Assembly (NCBI RefSeq): GCF_023023025.1
Contig: NZ_CP095481.1
Coordinates: 6,089,001 to 6,153,000 of the forward strand
DNA: 64,000 nucleotides
From: Amycolatopsis sp. WQ 127309
GTDB taxonomy: Bacteria; Actinomycetota; Actinomycetes; Mycobacteriales; Pseudonocardiaceae
Reading direction: 5' to 3'
Shown here: positions 7,832 to 34,732 of the stretch, in pieces
Position numbering within the stretch: the first letter of the stretch is position 1
Layout of the letters: each line of letters begins with the position of its first letter
Program-made: the position numbers and the translations under genes
Notes under the pieces: generated by a model
Seen by the model: only the letters and a program-made list of their open reading frames with translations
Told to the model about the DNA's origin: nothing
Databases searched by the model: none

Positions 7832-8779
7832 ATGCCCGCACCGAGAACGCCGTTCGCCCGGCAGTGCCTGGCGGCGCGCGACCGCATCGGACCGCTGATC
7901 CGGCGCACGCCGATCCTGACCGACCCGGACACCGGGATCCACCTGAAGTGCGAGAACGAGCAGGTCACCGGCTCGTTCAAGGCACGCGGCGCGCTCAACG
8001 CCCTCACCGCGCTCGGGCCGGCCGCCGTCGTCGTCGGCTCGTCCGGGAACCACGGCATCGCCACCGCGTGGGCCGCGTCCCGGATGGGGGCCGACGCCAC
8101 GGTGGTGATGACCGAGGCGACGAGCGCGTACAAGCGGAACCGGATCCGGCGTCTCGGCGCGCGGGTGATCACGTGCGCCGGCGGGAACAACGCCCGAGGT
8201 GACCGGGTGGCCGAGATCGCTGCCGCGACCGGCGCGGTCCCGGTGTCGTCCTACGACCACCCGCTGGTGGTGGCCGGGCAGGCCTCGGTGGGCTTCGAGA
8301 TCCTCGAGCAGCTGGCCGGGGCCACGACGATCGTGGTGCCGGTCGGCGGCGGCGGGCTGCTCGCCGGGGTGGCCGCCGCGGTGGAGGTCGCCGGCCGGCG
8401 GGTCCGCGTGGTCGCCGCCGAGCCGCGCGCGGCCAACGACACCGCGCTGTCGCTCGCGGCGGGCCGGCGGATCGTGATCGACCCCCCGGTTTCCCTCTGC
8501 GACGGCGTTCTCGCCCAGACGCCCGGCGCGTTCACCTTCCCGCTCATCCGCCGGCTGGTCGACGAAGTCGTCGAGGTCGGTGAGGACGAAGTCCTCGCGG
8601 CGATGCAGGAACTCGCCGTGCTCGGCCTGACCGTCGAACCGACCGGCGCCCTCGCCTTCGCCGCGGCCCGCACCCTGCCGGCCGCGGCGGGCACGGTCGC
8701 CGTCGTGAGCGGCGGGAACGTCGAGCCGGCCGAGTTCCGCCGGCTCACCGGAGCCAGCCGGTACCCCGCCCGTCCCTGA
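7832..8779 (+). CDS. PLP-dependent threonine dehydratase / serine-threonine ammonia-lyase family enzyme
   Basis: Fold-type II PLP enzyme of 315 residues, like threonine deaminase, serine racemase or hydroxyaspartate ammonia-lyase, but without the C-terminal ACT regulatory domain of biosynthetic IlvA. Visible: the PLP lysine in SFKARGA, GSSGNHG for substrate carboxylate binding, and the phosphate-binding loop GGGGLLAG. The ATG follows the MbtH stop by 26 nt. In this operon it may convert a hydroxy amino acid (Thr, Ser or hydroxy-Asp) to a keto acid or an epimer, or build a beta-substituted amino acid for the NRPS. The family alone does not decide between lyase, racemase and synthase. Confidence 0.85.
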   Translation: MPAPRTPFARQCLAARDRIGPLIRRTPILTDPDTGIHLKCENEQVTGSFKARGALNALTALGPAAVVVGSSGNHGIATAWAASRMGADATVVMTEATSAYKRNRIRRLGARVITCAGGNNARGDRVAEIAAATGAVPVSSYDHPLVVAGQASVGFEILEQLAGATTIVVPVGGGGLLAGVAAAVEVAGRRVRVVAAEPRAANDTALSLAAGRRIVIDPPVSLCDGVLAQTPGAFTFPLIRRLVDEVVEVGEDEVLAAMQELAVLGLTVEPTGALAFAAARTLPAAAGTVAVVSGGNVEPAEFRRLTGASRYPARP

Positions 8780-8804
8780 TCGTCACGTGTTTCGGAGGAA
8801 GCCG

Positions 8805-26685
<17,881 letters not shown>

Positions 26686-26689
<4 letters not shown>

Positions 26690-27990
26690 CCGCCCGCGAA
26701 GAACCCACGGCGCCCGCGCCCGAGGCGGCCGGTCCGGCCGAGATTCCGGTGCTGCTGAGCCGCAACCGCGACTTCAGGCTGCTCTGGGTGAGCCAGCTGG
26801 CGTCCGTGCTGGGCAGCCGGATGTCCTACGTCGGCTACCCGCTGCTGGTGCTGTCGCTGACCGGGTCGCCCGTGCTCGCCGGGCTGGTCGCGACGGCCCG
26901 GGGGGCGCCGCAGTGGCTGCTGGGTCTGCCCGCCGGGTTCTTCGCCGACCGGTGGGACCGCCGCCGGCTCATGCTGACGTGCGACCTCGTCCGGTTCGTC
27001 GCGCTCGCCAGCATCGTCGGCGGGCTCGCGACGGGCTGGCTGACGTACCCGCACATCATCGTCGTGGCGCTCGTCGAAGGCTCGGCCACCGTGCTGTTCT
27101 CGCCGGCGGAGGTGGGGGCGTTGCGCCACGTCGTGCCCGCGTCCCAGCTGCGTTCCGCGACTGCGCGCAACGAAAGCCGGGAATACGGCGCGATGCTGGC
27201 CGGCCCGCCGATCGGCGGGACGCTCTTCTCGATCGCCGCCCTGCTGCCGTTCCTCGGCGACGCGCTGTCCTACCTCGTCTCCTACGTCACGGTGTCGATG
27301 ATCAAGACCCGGTTCCGGTCGGCGCCGGTGCCGGACACGAAGGCGCTGTCGCTGGTTTCGGGGGTGCGTGACGGGCTTCGCTGGCTGTTCCGCCAGCCCT
27401 TCCTGCGTGGCAGCGCCCTCATGGTCGCGGCCACGAACCTCGTCGGGAACGGGATGCCCACGCTGCTCGTCGTCATCGGCCACGAGTCCGGCACGCCGGC
27501 CGCGGTGGTCGGCACCGTGCTGACCGTGGCCGCGGTGGGCGGGCTGCTCGGGTCGTTCGCCGCGACGTGGGCGGCCGAGCGGATCCCCGCGTCCTGGATC
27601 GTCATCGGGTTCCCGTGGGTGTGGGCCGCGCTGCTGCCGATCCTGCTGGTGGCGGGCAACATCGTCGTGATGGGTGTCGTGTTCGGGCTGATGCTCGCGG
27701 CCGCGCCCCTGTGGAACTCGGTGCTCTCCACCTACCGCATCGTGCTCGTCCCCGACGAGCTGCTGGGCCGGGTCGACAGCGCCTGCCGGTTCATCAGCCA
27801 GTCGGCCACCCCGCTCAGCCCGCTGCTGGCCGGGGTGCTCCTGCAGTTCTACGGCAGCACGACGACCGTGCTGGTGATGCTGGGCTGGCTGGTGCTGGTC
27901 GCGCTGGTGGGCACCGTCGTGCCCGCGCTGCGCCACCCGCCGGTGCTGCCCGGTGACGAGAAGCAGCCGTCCGATCCGGTCGTCGCCTGA
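26686..27990 (+). CDS. MFS transporter, EntS/MFS_3 type exporter
   Basis: Inner-membrane major facilitator protein of 434 residues with about twelve hydrophobic segments. The N-terminal FRLLWVSQLASVLGSRMS and the loop DRWDRRRLML after the second pair of helices are typical of the EntS-like MFS_3 group, whose members export siderophores and other specialised metabolites. The first 25 residues are a Pro/Ala/Glu-rich cytoplasmic leader. The start ATG overlaps the NRPS2 stop by 4 bp, so it is co-translated with the synthetase and probably exports the peptide, giving self-resistance or delivery. Confidence 0.9.
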
Positions 27991-28014
27991 CCGCCCACCA
28001 CGAAGGGAAACCCG

Positions 28015-29085
28015 ATGCGCTTCGGCATCATGTTCTTCGCCGCTCCCGACGGTGCGGCCGCCTCCGAAACCTTCGACACCATGTTCGCCGCCGCGAAACT
28101 GGCCGACCGGGGCGGGCTGAGCGCCGTCTGGACGCCGGAACGGCACTTCGACCGGTTCGGCGGCGTCTTCCCGAACCCCGCGCTGACGAGCGCGGCGCTC
28201 GCCATGACGACGGACTCGCTGCAGCTGCGCGCCGGCAGCCTGATCTCGCCGCTGCACAACACGGTCCGGATGGCCGAAGAGTGGTCCGTGGTGGACAACC
28301 TCTCCCGCGGCCGGGCCGCGGTGTCCTTCGGCGCGGGCTGGAACGTCAACGACTTCGTGCTGAGCCCGCAGACCTACGCCGATCGGCGGGACGTCATGCT
28401 GGCGCAGCTCGACGACCTGCGGCGGCTGTGGCGCGGCGAGGCGATCGAGCTGCCCAACGGGCTGGGCCACCCGGTGCCGGTGCGCCTGTTCCCGCGGCCG
28501 GTCCAGAGGGAGCTGCCGATCTGGCTGACGTCGTCGGGCAACCCGCAGACGTTCGTGGACGCCGGCGCCCGCGGCACGAACGTGCTGACGCACCTGATCG
28601 GGCAGGACGTCGACCAGCTCACGGCGAAGATCAAGCTGTACCGCGAGGCCCGGGCCGGGACCGGGCTCGATCCCGCCACCGGCGTCGTCTCGCTGATGCT
28701 GCACACCCACCTGGCCGACGACGAAGCCGAAGCGAAAGCGACGACGAGAACGCCGTTCCGCGAGTACCTCCGCTCGGCGGTTTCCCTGGAGACCAAGGCG
28801 GCGAAGGGCGGCGGGACCATCAGCGGCGGCCACCGGATGCCGGCCGAGGACCTGCCGGACGACGTCGTCGAAGACCTGCTCGACCTGACCTGCGACCGCT
28901 ACTTGCGGGACGGATCGCTGATCGGCTCGCCGGAGAGCTGCCGGACCGTGGTCGAACGCTTCGCGGCGGCGGGGGTGGACGAAATCGCGTGCCTGGTCGA
29001 CTTCGGCCTGAGCGCGGAGCGGATCCTCGCCGGGCTCCCGCCGCTGATCACCCTCGCGCGGCAGTTCTCCCGGACCCGGCCTTGA
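28015..29085 (+). CDS. Luciferase-like (LLM) FMN-dependent monooxygenase, MupA/Atu3640-like
   Basis: TIM-barrel flavin monooxygenase of 356 residues using reduced FMN from a partner reductase. Visible: RFGIMFFAA at the N-terminus, WTPERHF (about 42-48), GSLISPLHN, the SFGAGWN strand and LPIWLTSSGNPQTF, as in the natural-product LLM subfamily (MupA/Atu3640 group) that often sits in or beside NRPS and PKS lines. ATG lies 24 nt after the MFS gene with AAGGGA upstream. Likely hydroxylates or otherwise oxidises a carrier-bound amino acid or the peptide; the site is not predictable. Its stop overlaps the TTG start of the aminomutase-like gene. Confidence 0.87.
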   Translation: MRFGIMFFAAPDGAAASETFDTMFAAAKLADRGGLSAVWTPERHFDRFGGVFPNPALTSAALAMTTDSLQLRAGSLISPLHNTVRMAEEWSVVDNLSRGRAAVSFGAGWNVNDFVLSPQTYADRRDVMLAQLDDLRRLWRGEAIELPNGLGHPVPVRLFPRPVQRELPIWLTSSGNPQTFVDAGARGTNVLTHLIGQDVDQLTAKIKLYREARAGTGLDPATGVVSLMLHTHLADDEAEAKATTRTPFREYLRSAVSLETKAAKGGGTISGGHRMPAEDLPDDVVEDLLDLTCDRYLRDGSLIGSPESCRTVVERFAAAGVDEIACLVDFGLSAERILAGLPPLITLARQFSRTRP

Positions 29086-30422
29086 CCAGCTCGCGCGTCC
29101 GGCCGGCCCCGGCGCGGTTCAAGGCCTACCGGTTCCGCCAGGCCAGCCGGCTCGACCTGCTGGCGAAGCTGCCGGCTGACCTGCGCTTCGAGATGGAGGT
29201 CGTGTCGCACATCCTGCCCTTCCGGATCAACGACTTCGTCCTCAACGAGCTGATCGACTGGGCGGACCCGCCCGCCGACCCGCTGTTCCGGCTGCTGTTC
29301 CCGCACCGGGACATGCTTTCCCCCGAGCACTTCGACGCGATGTCCGAGCTGGTGCGGCTGGGCGCGCCGGCCGCGGAGGTCCAGGCGCTGGCGCGGAAGA
29401 TCCGGGAGGAGCTCAACCCGCACCCCGCCGGGCAGCAGACGCTGAACGTGCCGTCGCTCGAGGGCGACGCGCTGCCCGGGATGCAGCACAAGTACGCCAA
29501 CACCGTGCTGTTCTTCCCGTCGGCGGGCCAGACGTGCCACTCGTACTGCGCGTTCTGCTTCCGCTGGCCGCAGTTCGTCGGCGCCGAAGACCGGTTCTCC
29601 GCGCCCGACAGCACGGCGTTGCGCGCCTACCTGCGCGTGCACCCCGAGGTGTCCGACGTCCTGGTGACCGGCGGCGACCCGATGGTCATGCGGACCCACC
29701 GGCTGGCCGGGTACCTCGACCCGCTCCTGGCGGACCCGGGGCTGGAGCACGTGCGGACCATCCGGATCGGCACCAAGGCACTCACCTTCTGGCCGCACCG
29801 CTTCGTGCTGGACGACGACGCCGGCGAGCTGCTGGCGCTGTTCCGGCGGATCGTCGCCGGCGGCCGGCACCTCGCGGTGATGGCCCACCTCGACCACTGG
29901 CGGGAGATGGAGGACCCGCTGTTCGCCGAGGCCGTCCGCCGGATCCGCGAGACGGGGGCGGTGATCCGCAGCCAGGCACCGGTCCTCGCGCGCGTCAACG
30001 ACGACCCGCGGGTGTGGTCCCGGATGTGGGAACGGCAGGTGGCACTGGGCATCGTGCCCTACTACATGTTCGTCGAGCGCGACACCGGGGCACGCAACCA
30101 CTTCGAGGTGCCGTTGGTGCGCACGTGGCGGATCTACGCCGACGCCGTCAGCGCGGTGTCCGGCCTGGCCCGCACCGCGCGCGGCCCCAGCATGAGCTGC
30201 GGTCCGGGCAAGGTGGAGATCCAGGGGGTCGCCGAGGTCCACGGCGAGCGGGTGTTCGTCCTGCGGTTCATCCAGGCCCGCGACCCCCGCTGGACGCAGC
30301 AGCCGTTCTTCGCGGCGTTCGACCCCGCCGCCACCTGGTTCGACGCCCTGCGCCCGGCCTTCGGCGAGCGGGAGTTCTTCTTCAGCCGGGAGTACGCGGC
30401 CATGACCGGCGCGGGAAGCTGA
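29082..30422 (+). CDS. Radical SAM aminomutase homologue (KamA family) with altered substrate pocket
   Basis: Radical SAM, PLP-dependent protein of 446 residues in the lysine 2,3-aminomutase family, which moves an alpha-amino group to the beta carbon. Visible: the cluster motif Cys152-x3-Cys156-x2-Cys159, Arg161 two residues on (equivalent to the carboxylate-binding Arg134 of the clostridial enzyme), GGDPMV, and GPGK with the likely PLP lysine. The two aspartates that hold the lysine side chain in the clostridial enzyme are missing: YYIYQCD corresponds to YYMFVER, and VVDAPGG to SMSCGPG. The substrate is therefore probably a different amino acid. No ATG or GTG fits the start; TTG 29082 overlaps the LLM stop (TTGA). 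Last gene of the operon; it may supply a beta-amino acid for the unassigned A domains. Confidence 0.85.
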   Translation: MTSSRVRPAPARFKAYRFRQASRLDLLAKLPADLRFEMEVVSHILPFRINDFVLNELIDWADPPADPLFRLLFPHRDMLSPEHFDAMSELVRLGAPAAEVQALARKIREELNPHPAGQQTLNVPSLEGDALPGMQHKYANTVLFFPSAGQTCHSYCAFCFRWPQFVGAEDRFSAPDSTALRAYLRVHPEVSDVLVTGGDPMVMRTHRLAGYLDPLLADPGLEHVRTIRIGTKALTFWPHRFVLDDDAGELLALFRRIVAGGRHLAVMAHLDHWREMEDPLFAEAVRRIRETGAVIRSQAPVLARVNDDPRVWSRMWERQVALGIVPYYMFVERDTGARNHFEVPLVRTWRIYADAVSAVSGLARTARGPSMSCGPGKVEIQGVAEVHGERVFVLRFIQARDPRWTQQPFFAAFDPAATWFDALRPAFGEREFFFSREYAAMTGAGS

Positions 30423-30440
30423 CACCCCGGCCCGGGAACT

Positions 30441-31409
30441 TCAGTGGCACAGCAGGGAAGAGCCGCGTTCGGAGAGTTCGTGGAACGCCGAGCCGCGTGA
30501 TCGGCCCGTCGTCACCAGGCCCGCCCCGCGCAGTACCGACGTGTGCTGGCTCGCGCTGGCCAGTGAGATGCCGGCCGCGCGGGCCAGTTCGGTGGTGTTC
30601 ACCCGGGGGAGGGTCGCGATGACGCGCAGGACCTCGGCGCGGGTGTTGCCGAGCAGGGTGTTGAGCGAGCGGTCGCACCCGGTGGCGGGCTCGGCCGCCC
30701 AGCCGGGTTCCGGGGCGATGGGGTAGACGAGCACGGGCCGGTCCGGCTGCCGCAGCAGCGTGATCGGGCCCGGCCAGCAGAACAGCGACGGCACCAGCGT
30801 CAGCCCGGCGCCGCCCAGGACCAGGTCCTGCTCGACGGGGTAGGCCAGTTCGAGGACCGGGGCGCGCCAGCGGGCCGACGGGTGCAGGGTGGCCAGGACG
30901 GCCTCGAACCCCCGGGTCACGGCCAGTTCCGCCCGCTTCCGGCGGTCGGCGCGGATGTGGCGGCGGATGGTTTCCCAGTGCGGCTTCACGGCCGCGTCGT
31001 GGTAGGTCGTCAGCGCGTCCCCGAGCAGGTTCAGGGCCGGCACGTTGCCGTCGGCCAGGTCCGCCGGCCAGGACGCGACCCGGGTGCCGGACGCGAGCTG
31101 GGCGATGTCGGCGCGCAGCCGCTCGCGCGGCGTGCTGAGGACGAGGTCCAGCCCGGTGCCGAAGTCGGCGACGTCCCCGGACGGCGTGAGGAAGTCGGGG
31201 GAGTACCCGGTCGGCCGGCTCAGCGTGCGCAGCACGCCGGCGGGCCGGGCGAGGCGCGCCGGCAGGCCGCGCCGCCAGCCGCGGAAGCGCAGGTCGGCCG
31301 GTGCCGGCGTCGTCAGGTGCAGGCTGAGCAGGACCTCCCACATCGGATCGGGCTCGGCGAGGATCCGCACGCGCACGAGGTCGGCGTCGGTGAAGTGGAT
31401 GCGAAGCAT
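30441..31409 (-). CDS. Winged-helix transcriptional regulator, ArsR-like with large N-terminal domain
   Basis: Regulator of 322 residues. The C-terminal part (about 255-322) is an ArsR-type winged helix: RAEVLRVIATLPRVNTTELA, then ISLASASQHTSVLRGAGLV as the recognition helix. The N-terminal 250 residues match the DUF5937-like region common in actinobacterial regulators of this shape, possibly a ligand-binding part. ATG 31409 has GGGGGA just upstream; the longer open frame would read through the divergent promoter. A perfect palindrome ACCATATGGT lies 26 bp upstream and may be its own operator. It ends 18 bp from the convergent aminomutase-like gene. Confidence 0.85.
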   Translation of the reverse strand: MLRIHFTDADLVRVRILAEPDPMWEVLLSLHLTTPAPADLRFRGWRRGLPARLARPAGVLRTLSRPTGYSPDFLTPSGDVADFGTGLDLVLSTPRERLRADIAQLASGTRVASWPADLADGNVPALNLLGDALTTYHDAAVKPHWETIRRHIRADRRKRAELAVTRGFEAVLATLHPSARWRAPVLELAYPVEQDLVLGGAGLTLVPSLFCWPGPITLLRQPDRPVLVYPIAPEPGWAAEPATGCDRSLNTLLGNTRAEVLRVIATLPRVNTTELARAAGISLASASQHTSVLRGAGLVTTGRSRGSAFHELSERGSSLLCH

Positions 31410-31434
31410 GAATCCCCCAGTTGGTGACAACCCG

Positions 31435-31444
31435 ACCATATGGT
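31435..31444. promoter_or_regulatory. 10-bp palindrome, candidate operator of the ArsR-like gene
   Basis: ACCATATGGT is a perfect 10-bp palindrome 26 bp upstream of the ArsR-like start and inside the 175-bp divergent region. Position and symmetry fit autoregulation by a dimeric winged-helix protein. This is inference from position only. Confidence 0.4.
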
Positions 31445-31460
31445 GCGGCGACGCCTGAAC

Positions 31461-31480
31461 GCTGTACGCTTGCTGTACGC
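31461..31480 (+). promoter_or_regulatory. Tandem 9-bp direct repeat at 11-bp period, candidate SARP box
   Basis: GCTGTACGC occurs twice (31461-31469 and 31472-31480), start-to-start 11 bp, so both copies face the same side of the helix. SARP proteins typically bind such phased direct repeats just upstream of the -10. The repeats lie about 105 bp before the SARP-fusion gene, so autoregulation is plausible. I found no further exact copy in the window. Confidence 0.5.
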
Positions 31481-31584
31481 GGGCGTATCGCGTTCTACCA
31501 GCGAATTCGTCGAAACTTCGGCGGTCCGACCGGCAGAATCCGGCGACGATCGGCAGGAACAGGGGAAGACTTGCGAGGGGGCCG

Positions 31585-34500
31585 ATGACGCTGGGGGAGC
31601 GGCTGCTGGCGTACCGGCGGCGAGCCGGGATCAGCCAGCAGGAGCTGGCCGGGCTCGCCGGGGTCAGCGTGCGGACGTTGCGGGACATCGAGCGGGGCGA
31701 GGTGCGGCGGCCGCACGCGCGGTCGCTGGCGAAGCTCCTGGAGGCCACCGGACTGGCGGACAGCGGTCCCGCACCCGGCGAGCGGGCCGGCGGGTTCCGC
31801 GTCGAGGTGCTGGGCCCGCTCGCCGTGCGGCGGGACGGCCGTGAGGTACCGCTCGGCTCGGTGATGCAGGCCCGCCTGCTGGGGTTGCTCACGCTGCGCG
31901 CCAACCAGGTGGTGTCCCGCGCGGACGTCGTGGAGTTCCTGTGGGGCGAGCGGTCCCCGGAGTCGTCGGTGAACCTCGTCCAGACCTACGTCTCGCGGCT
32001 GCGGAAGTTCTTCGCCGGCCTGGACGCCGACCCCGGGCTGGTGACCCGCGTCGGGCCGGGGTACCGCCTCGGCCTGGCACCCGGGCAGAGCGATCTGCTG
32101 GAGTTCGCCGAAACCCTGGCGCAGGCCCAGGAAGACCGCCGGGCGGGCGATTCCGCCGCGGCCGTGCGGTCCTACCGGTCGGCGCTGGAGCTGTGGCGCG
32201 GTCAGGTCCTGGACGGCGTCCTGCTGCCCGCGGCCCCTCACCCGGTGGTCGTCGCGGTCACCCAGCAGCGCCTCAAGGCCGTGCTCGACTACGCGGATCT
32301 CGCGGTGCCGCTCGGCCACCACGACGACGTCCTCGACCGGCTGCGGGAAGCGGCCTTCGCCGACCCGCTGCACGAAGGGCTGACGGAGCGGATCATGCGG
32401 GCGCTGGCCGCCTCGGGGCAGCGGGCGGCCGCGGTCCGGGTCTTCCTCGCCTTCCGCGGCCGGCTCCGGGAGAACCTCGGCCTCGAGCCGGGTCCCGAAC
32501 TGCAGCGCACCTACCTGCACAGCATCCGCGAGGAACCGGGCACGCCGACCCCGGCCCTGCTCAGCCGCCGCTCCGGGACTCCGGCCGCGCCCATCCCCGC
32601 CGAGCTGCCGCCCGACCCGTCGCGGTTCATCGGCCGGGACGCGCAGCTGCGGCAGCTCGACGAGTTCGTGTTCGACGCCGCCCCGCACGCCTCGGCCCGC
32701 GTCGTGGTCCTCAGCGGCACCGCGGGCGTCGGGAAGTCGGCGCTGGCCGTGCGGTGGGCGCACCGGATGCGCCACCGCTTCCCGGACGGGCAGCTGCACG
32801 CCGGGCTCAACGGCTTCTCCACGGTCGGCACCCGGTCGGCGGGCGAGGTGGTGGCCGCGTTCCTCACCTCGCTCGGCGTCGCGCCCGCCACCATCCCGGT
32901 CGACCTCGACGCCCGGGTCGCCCTCTTCCGCTCGGTGCTGGCCGACCGCCGGATGCTGCTGGTGCTGGACGACGCCGTCAGCCCCGACCACGTGCGCCCG
33001 CTCATCGCCGCCAGCCCGCGCTGCGCGGTGCTCGTGACGAGCCGCAACAGCCTGGCCGCGCTCACCCTGCACGTCGACGCGCTGCTGGTCGAGCTCGACG
33101 TGGTCTCCCGCGGCGAAGCCGTCGCGCTGCTGCGGGCGTCGTGCGAGCGGGAGGCGGCCGAAGCCTCGCCCGGGGCCCTGGCGGAGCTGGCCCGGCTGTG
33201 CGCCCACCTGCCGCTCGCGCTGCGGATCGCCGCCGCCAACATCGCCGGCCGGAAGACGGTCGCGGAGTACCTGACCGTCCTCACCGAAGGCGATCGGCTC
33301 GCCGGGCTCTCCCTGGGCGGCGACAGCCGGTCCGCGGTGCTGACGGCCTTCGAGATGTCCTACGCCGCGCTCCCGCCGGAGACGGCCCGGCTGTTCCGGC
33401 TGCTGGGTTCACTGCCCGGAGCCGACGCCGGGATGCCGGCCATCGCCGCGCTGGCCGGCTCCGGCGTGGACGACGCGGCGCGGATGGTCGACCGGCTGGT
33501 CGCCGCGCACCTGGTGCAACGACGGCCGGGCGGCCGGTTCCAGACCCACGACCTGCTCCGCCTGTTCGCCGGGCAGCGCAGCGCCCGCGCCGACGAGGAA
33601 GCGGACCGGACGGCGGCGCTCGAGCGGTTGTTCGACTACTACCTGGAGACCGCCACGCAGGCGACCGCGAGGCTGTACCCGGGCATGCTGCGGCTCTCGG
33701 AGCTGCGTCAGTACCCGCCGTCGCCCTGGCGGGAACGGGACGAACCCGGGGCCTGGCTGACCGCCGAACGCGCGAACTTCGCGGCCGTCGTGGCGCACGC
33801 GGCCGACCACGGCCCGCAAGGCGTGGCCTGGCAGCTGATCGACGTGCTCCGCGGCCACCTGTGGCGCACTTACGACCCGTCGTCGTGGTGCGCGCTGGCG
33901 CTGGCCGGGCTCGACGCGGCGCGCCGGGAGGGCAACCGGGCCGCCGAGGCCGCGATGCACTACAGCCTGGGCGCGGCGCACCGCTACGGCCTGCGCGACC
34001 TGGCGGCCTCCCGGCAGCACCTCGACGAGGCCCAGCGGATGCTCCGGGAACTGGGCGACACCACCGGGTGCGCCGCGGCCCTGGACAGCCTGGGCATGGT
34101 GCTGCACGAGGCCGGCGAGTCCGCTCCGGGCCTGGCCGCGCTGGAGACGTCGCTGGAGCTGTGCCGCGAGGCCGGGTTCGTGGTGGGCCAGGCGAAGGTG
34201 CTGGGCAACGTCGGTTTCGTCCTGGCCACGATGGGCCGCACCGAGGAGGCCAGGCAGCGCTTGGCCGAGGCGGCGGCTTTCGCCGCGCGGCTCGGTGATC
34301 GTCACCTGGAAGCGACGGTCCAGCACAACCTGGGTTACGCGCGGGCGTGCGACGGACGGTTCATCGAGGCCGAGCGCGCCTACCAGCAGGCGCTGCTGAT
34401 CCGGGAGGACATCGGCGACGCCGAGGGCCGCGCGTCGACGCTGGAGAAGATCGGCACGCTGCTGCACGACACGGGAAACCCCGCCCAGGGAACGCGGTAC

Positions 34501-34602
34501 TGGGAGGCGGCGCTGGTCGTCTTCGACGAGATCGCCCACCCGAAGGCGGCGGAGGTCCGCGCCCGCATTCCCGATTTCCGGGAAACCCGTCGTCGAACAT
34601 GA
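31585..34602 (+). CDS. XRE-SARP-NB-ARC-TPR fusion transcriptional activator
   Basis: Large regulator of 1005 residues joining four parts. Residues 1-60 are an XRE-type helix-turn-helix (YRRRAGISQQELAGLAGVSV, then RTLRDIERG). About 72-165 is an OmpR-like winged helix, and about 170-315 a bacterial transcriptional activation (BTAD) domain ending LGLEPGPELQ: together a SARP unit. About 350-640 is an AP-ATPase/NB-ARC with Walker A GTAGVGKSAL and LLVLDD. The last 310 residues are TPR-like helices. AfsR-type proteins have SARP-ATPase-TPR; the added N-terminal XRE domain gives a second DNA-binding unit. Start ATG 31585 sits behind GAGGGGGCC. It lies between the peptide and ansamycin clusters, so either may be the target; the phased repeat upstream suggests self-control. 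Confidence 0.92.
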   Translation: MTLGERLLAYRRRAGISQQELAGLAGVSVRTLRDIERGEVRRPHARSLAKLLEATGLADSGPAPGERAGGFRVEVLGPLAVRRDGREVPLGSVMQARLLGLLTLRANQVVSRADVVEFLWGERSPESSVNLVQTYVSRLRKFFAGLDADPGLVTRVGPGYRLGLAPGQSDLLEFAETLAQAQEDRRAGDSAAAVRSYRSALELWRGQVLDGVLLPAAPHPVVVAVTQQRLKAVLDYADLAVPLGHHDDVLDRLREAAFADPLHEGLTERIMRALAASGQRAAAVRVFLAFRGRLRENLGLEPGPELQRTYLHSIREEPGTPTPALLSRRSGTPAAPIPAELPPDPSRFIGRDAQLRQLDEFVFDAAPHASARVVVLSGTAGVGKSALAVRWAHRMRHRFPDGQLHAGLNGFSTVGTRSAGEVVAAFLTSLGVAPATIPVDLDARVALFRSVLADRRMLLVLDDAVSPDHVRPLIAASPRCAVLVTSRNSLAALTLHVDALLVELDVVSRGEAVALLRASCEREAAEASPGALAELARLCAHLPLALRIAAANIAGRKTVAEYLTVLTEGDRLAGLSLGGDSRSAVLTAFEMSYAALPPETARLFRLLGSLPGADAGMPAIAALAGSGVDDAARMVDRLVAAHLVQRRPGGRFQTHDLLRLFAGQRSARADEEADRTAALERLFDYYLETATQATARLYPGMLRLSELRQYPPSPWRERDEPGAWLTAERANFAAVVAHAADHGPQGVAWQLIDVLRGHLWRTYDPSSWCALALAGLDAARREGNRAAEAAMHYSLGAAHRYGLRDLAASRQHLDEAQRMLRELGDTTGCAAALDSLGMVLHEAGESAPGLAALETSLELCREAGFVVGQAKVLGNVGFVLATMGRTEEARQRLAEAAAFAARLGDRHLEATVQHNLGYARACDGRFIEAERAYQQALLIREDIGDAEGRASTLEKIGTLLHDTGNPAQGTRYWEAALVVFDEIAHPKAAEVRARIPDFRETRRRT

Positions 34603-34681
34603 TCGAACTCGTAGGCCGTGCTCTCGCCGGCGGCGCAATCCGGCGGCTCGGTGCCGTGCGTCCGAGGCGGAGTTGTGAATC

Positions 34682-34732
34682 TTGCGGGTCGTCACATCCG
34701 CGGCTAGGATATAGTTGTGTGACTCTCAACTA
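34682..34732 (+). promoter_or_regulatory. Strong -35/-10 promoter with overlapping dyad
   Basis: TTGCGG (34682-34687), 17-bp spacer, TAGGAT (34705-34710): a good match to the actinobacterial vegetative promoter TTGACn-17-TAGRRT. A dyad TAGTTG-N9-CAACTA (34712-34732) covers the expected transcription start, the usual place for a repressor site. Transcription would run toward the LuxR gene about 750 bp downstream, or make a short transcript from the otherwise empty segment. Confidence 0.55.

Noticed and set aside
29082..30422. Annotation as a true lysine 2,3-aminomutase making beta-lysine
   Set aside because: Both lysine side-chain aspartates are missing, so the substrate is left open.
30423..30440. 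Terminator between the aminomutase-like and ArsR-like genes
   Set aside because: Only 18 bp with a short GC-rich dyad; too small to call.
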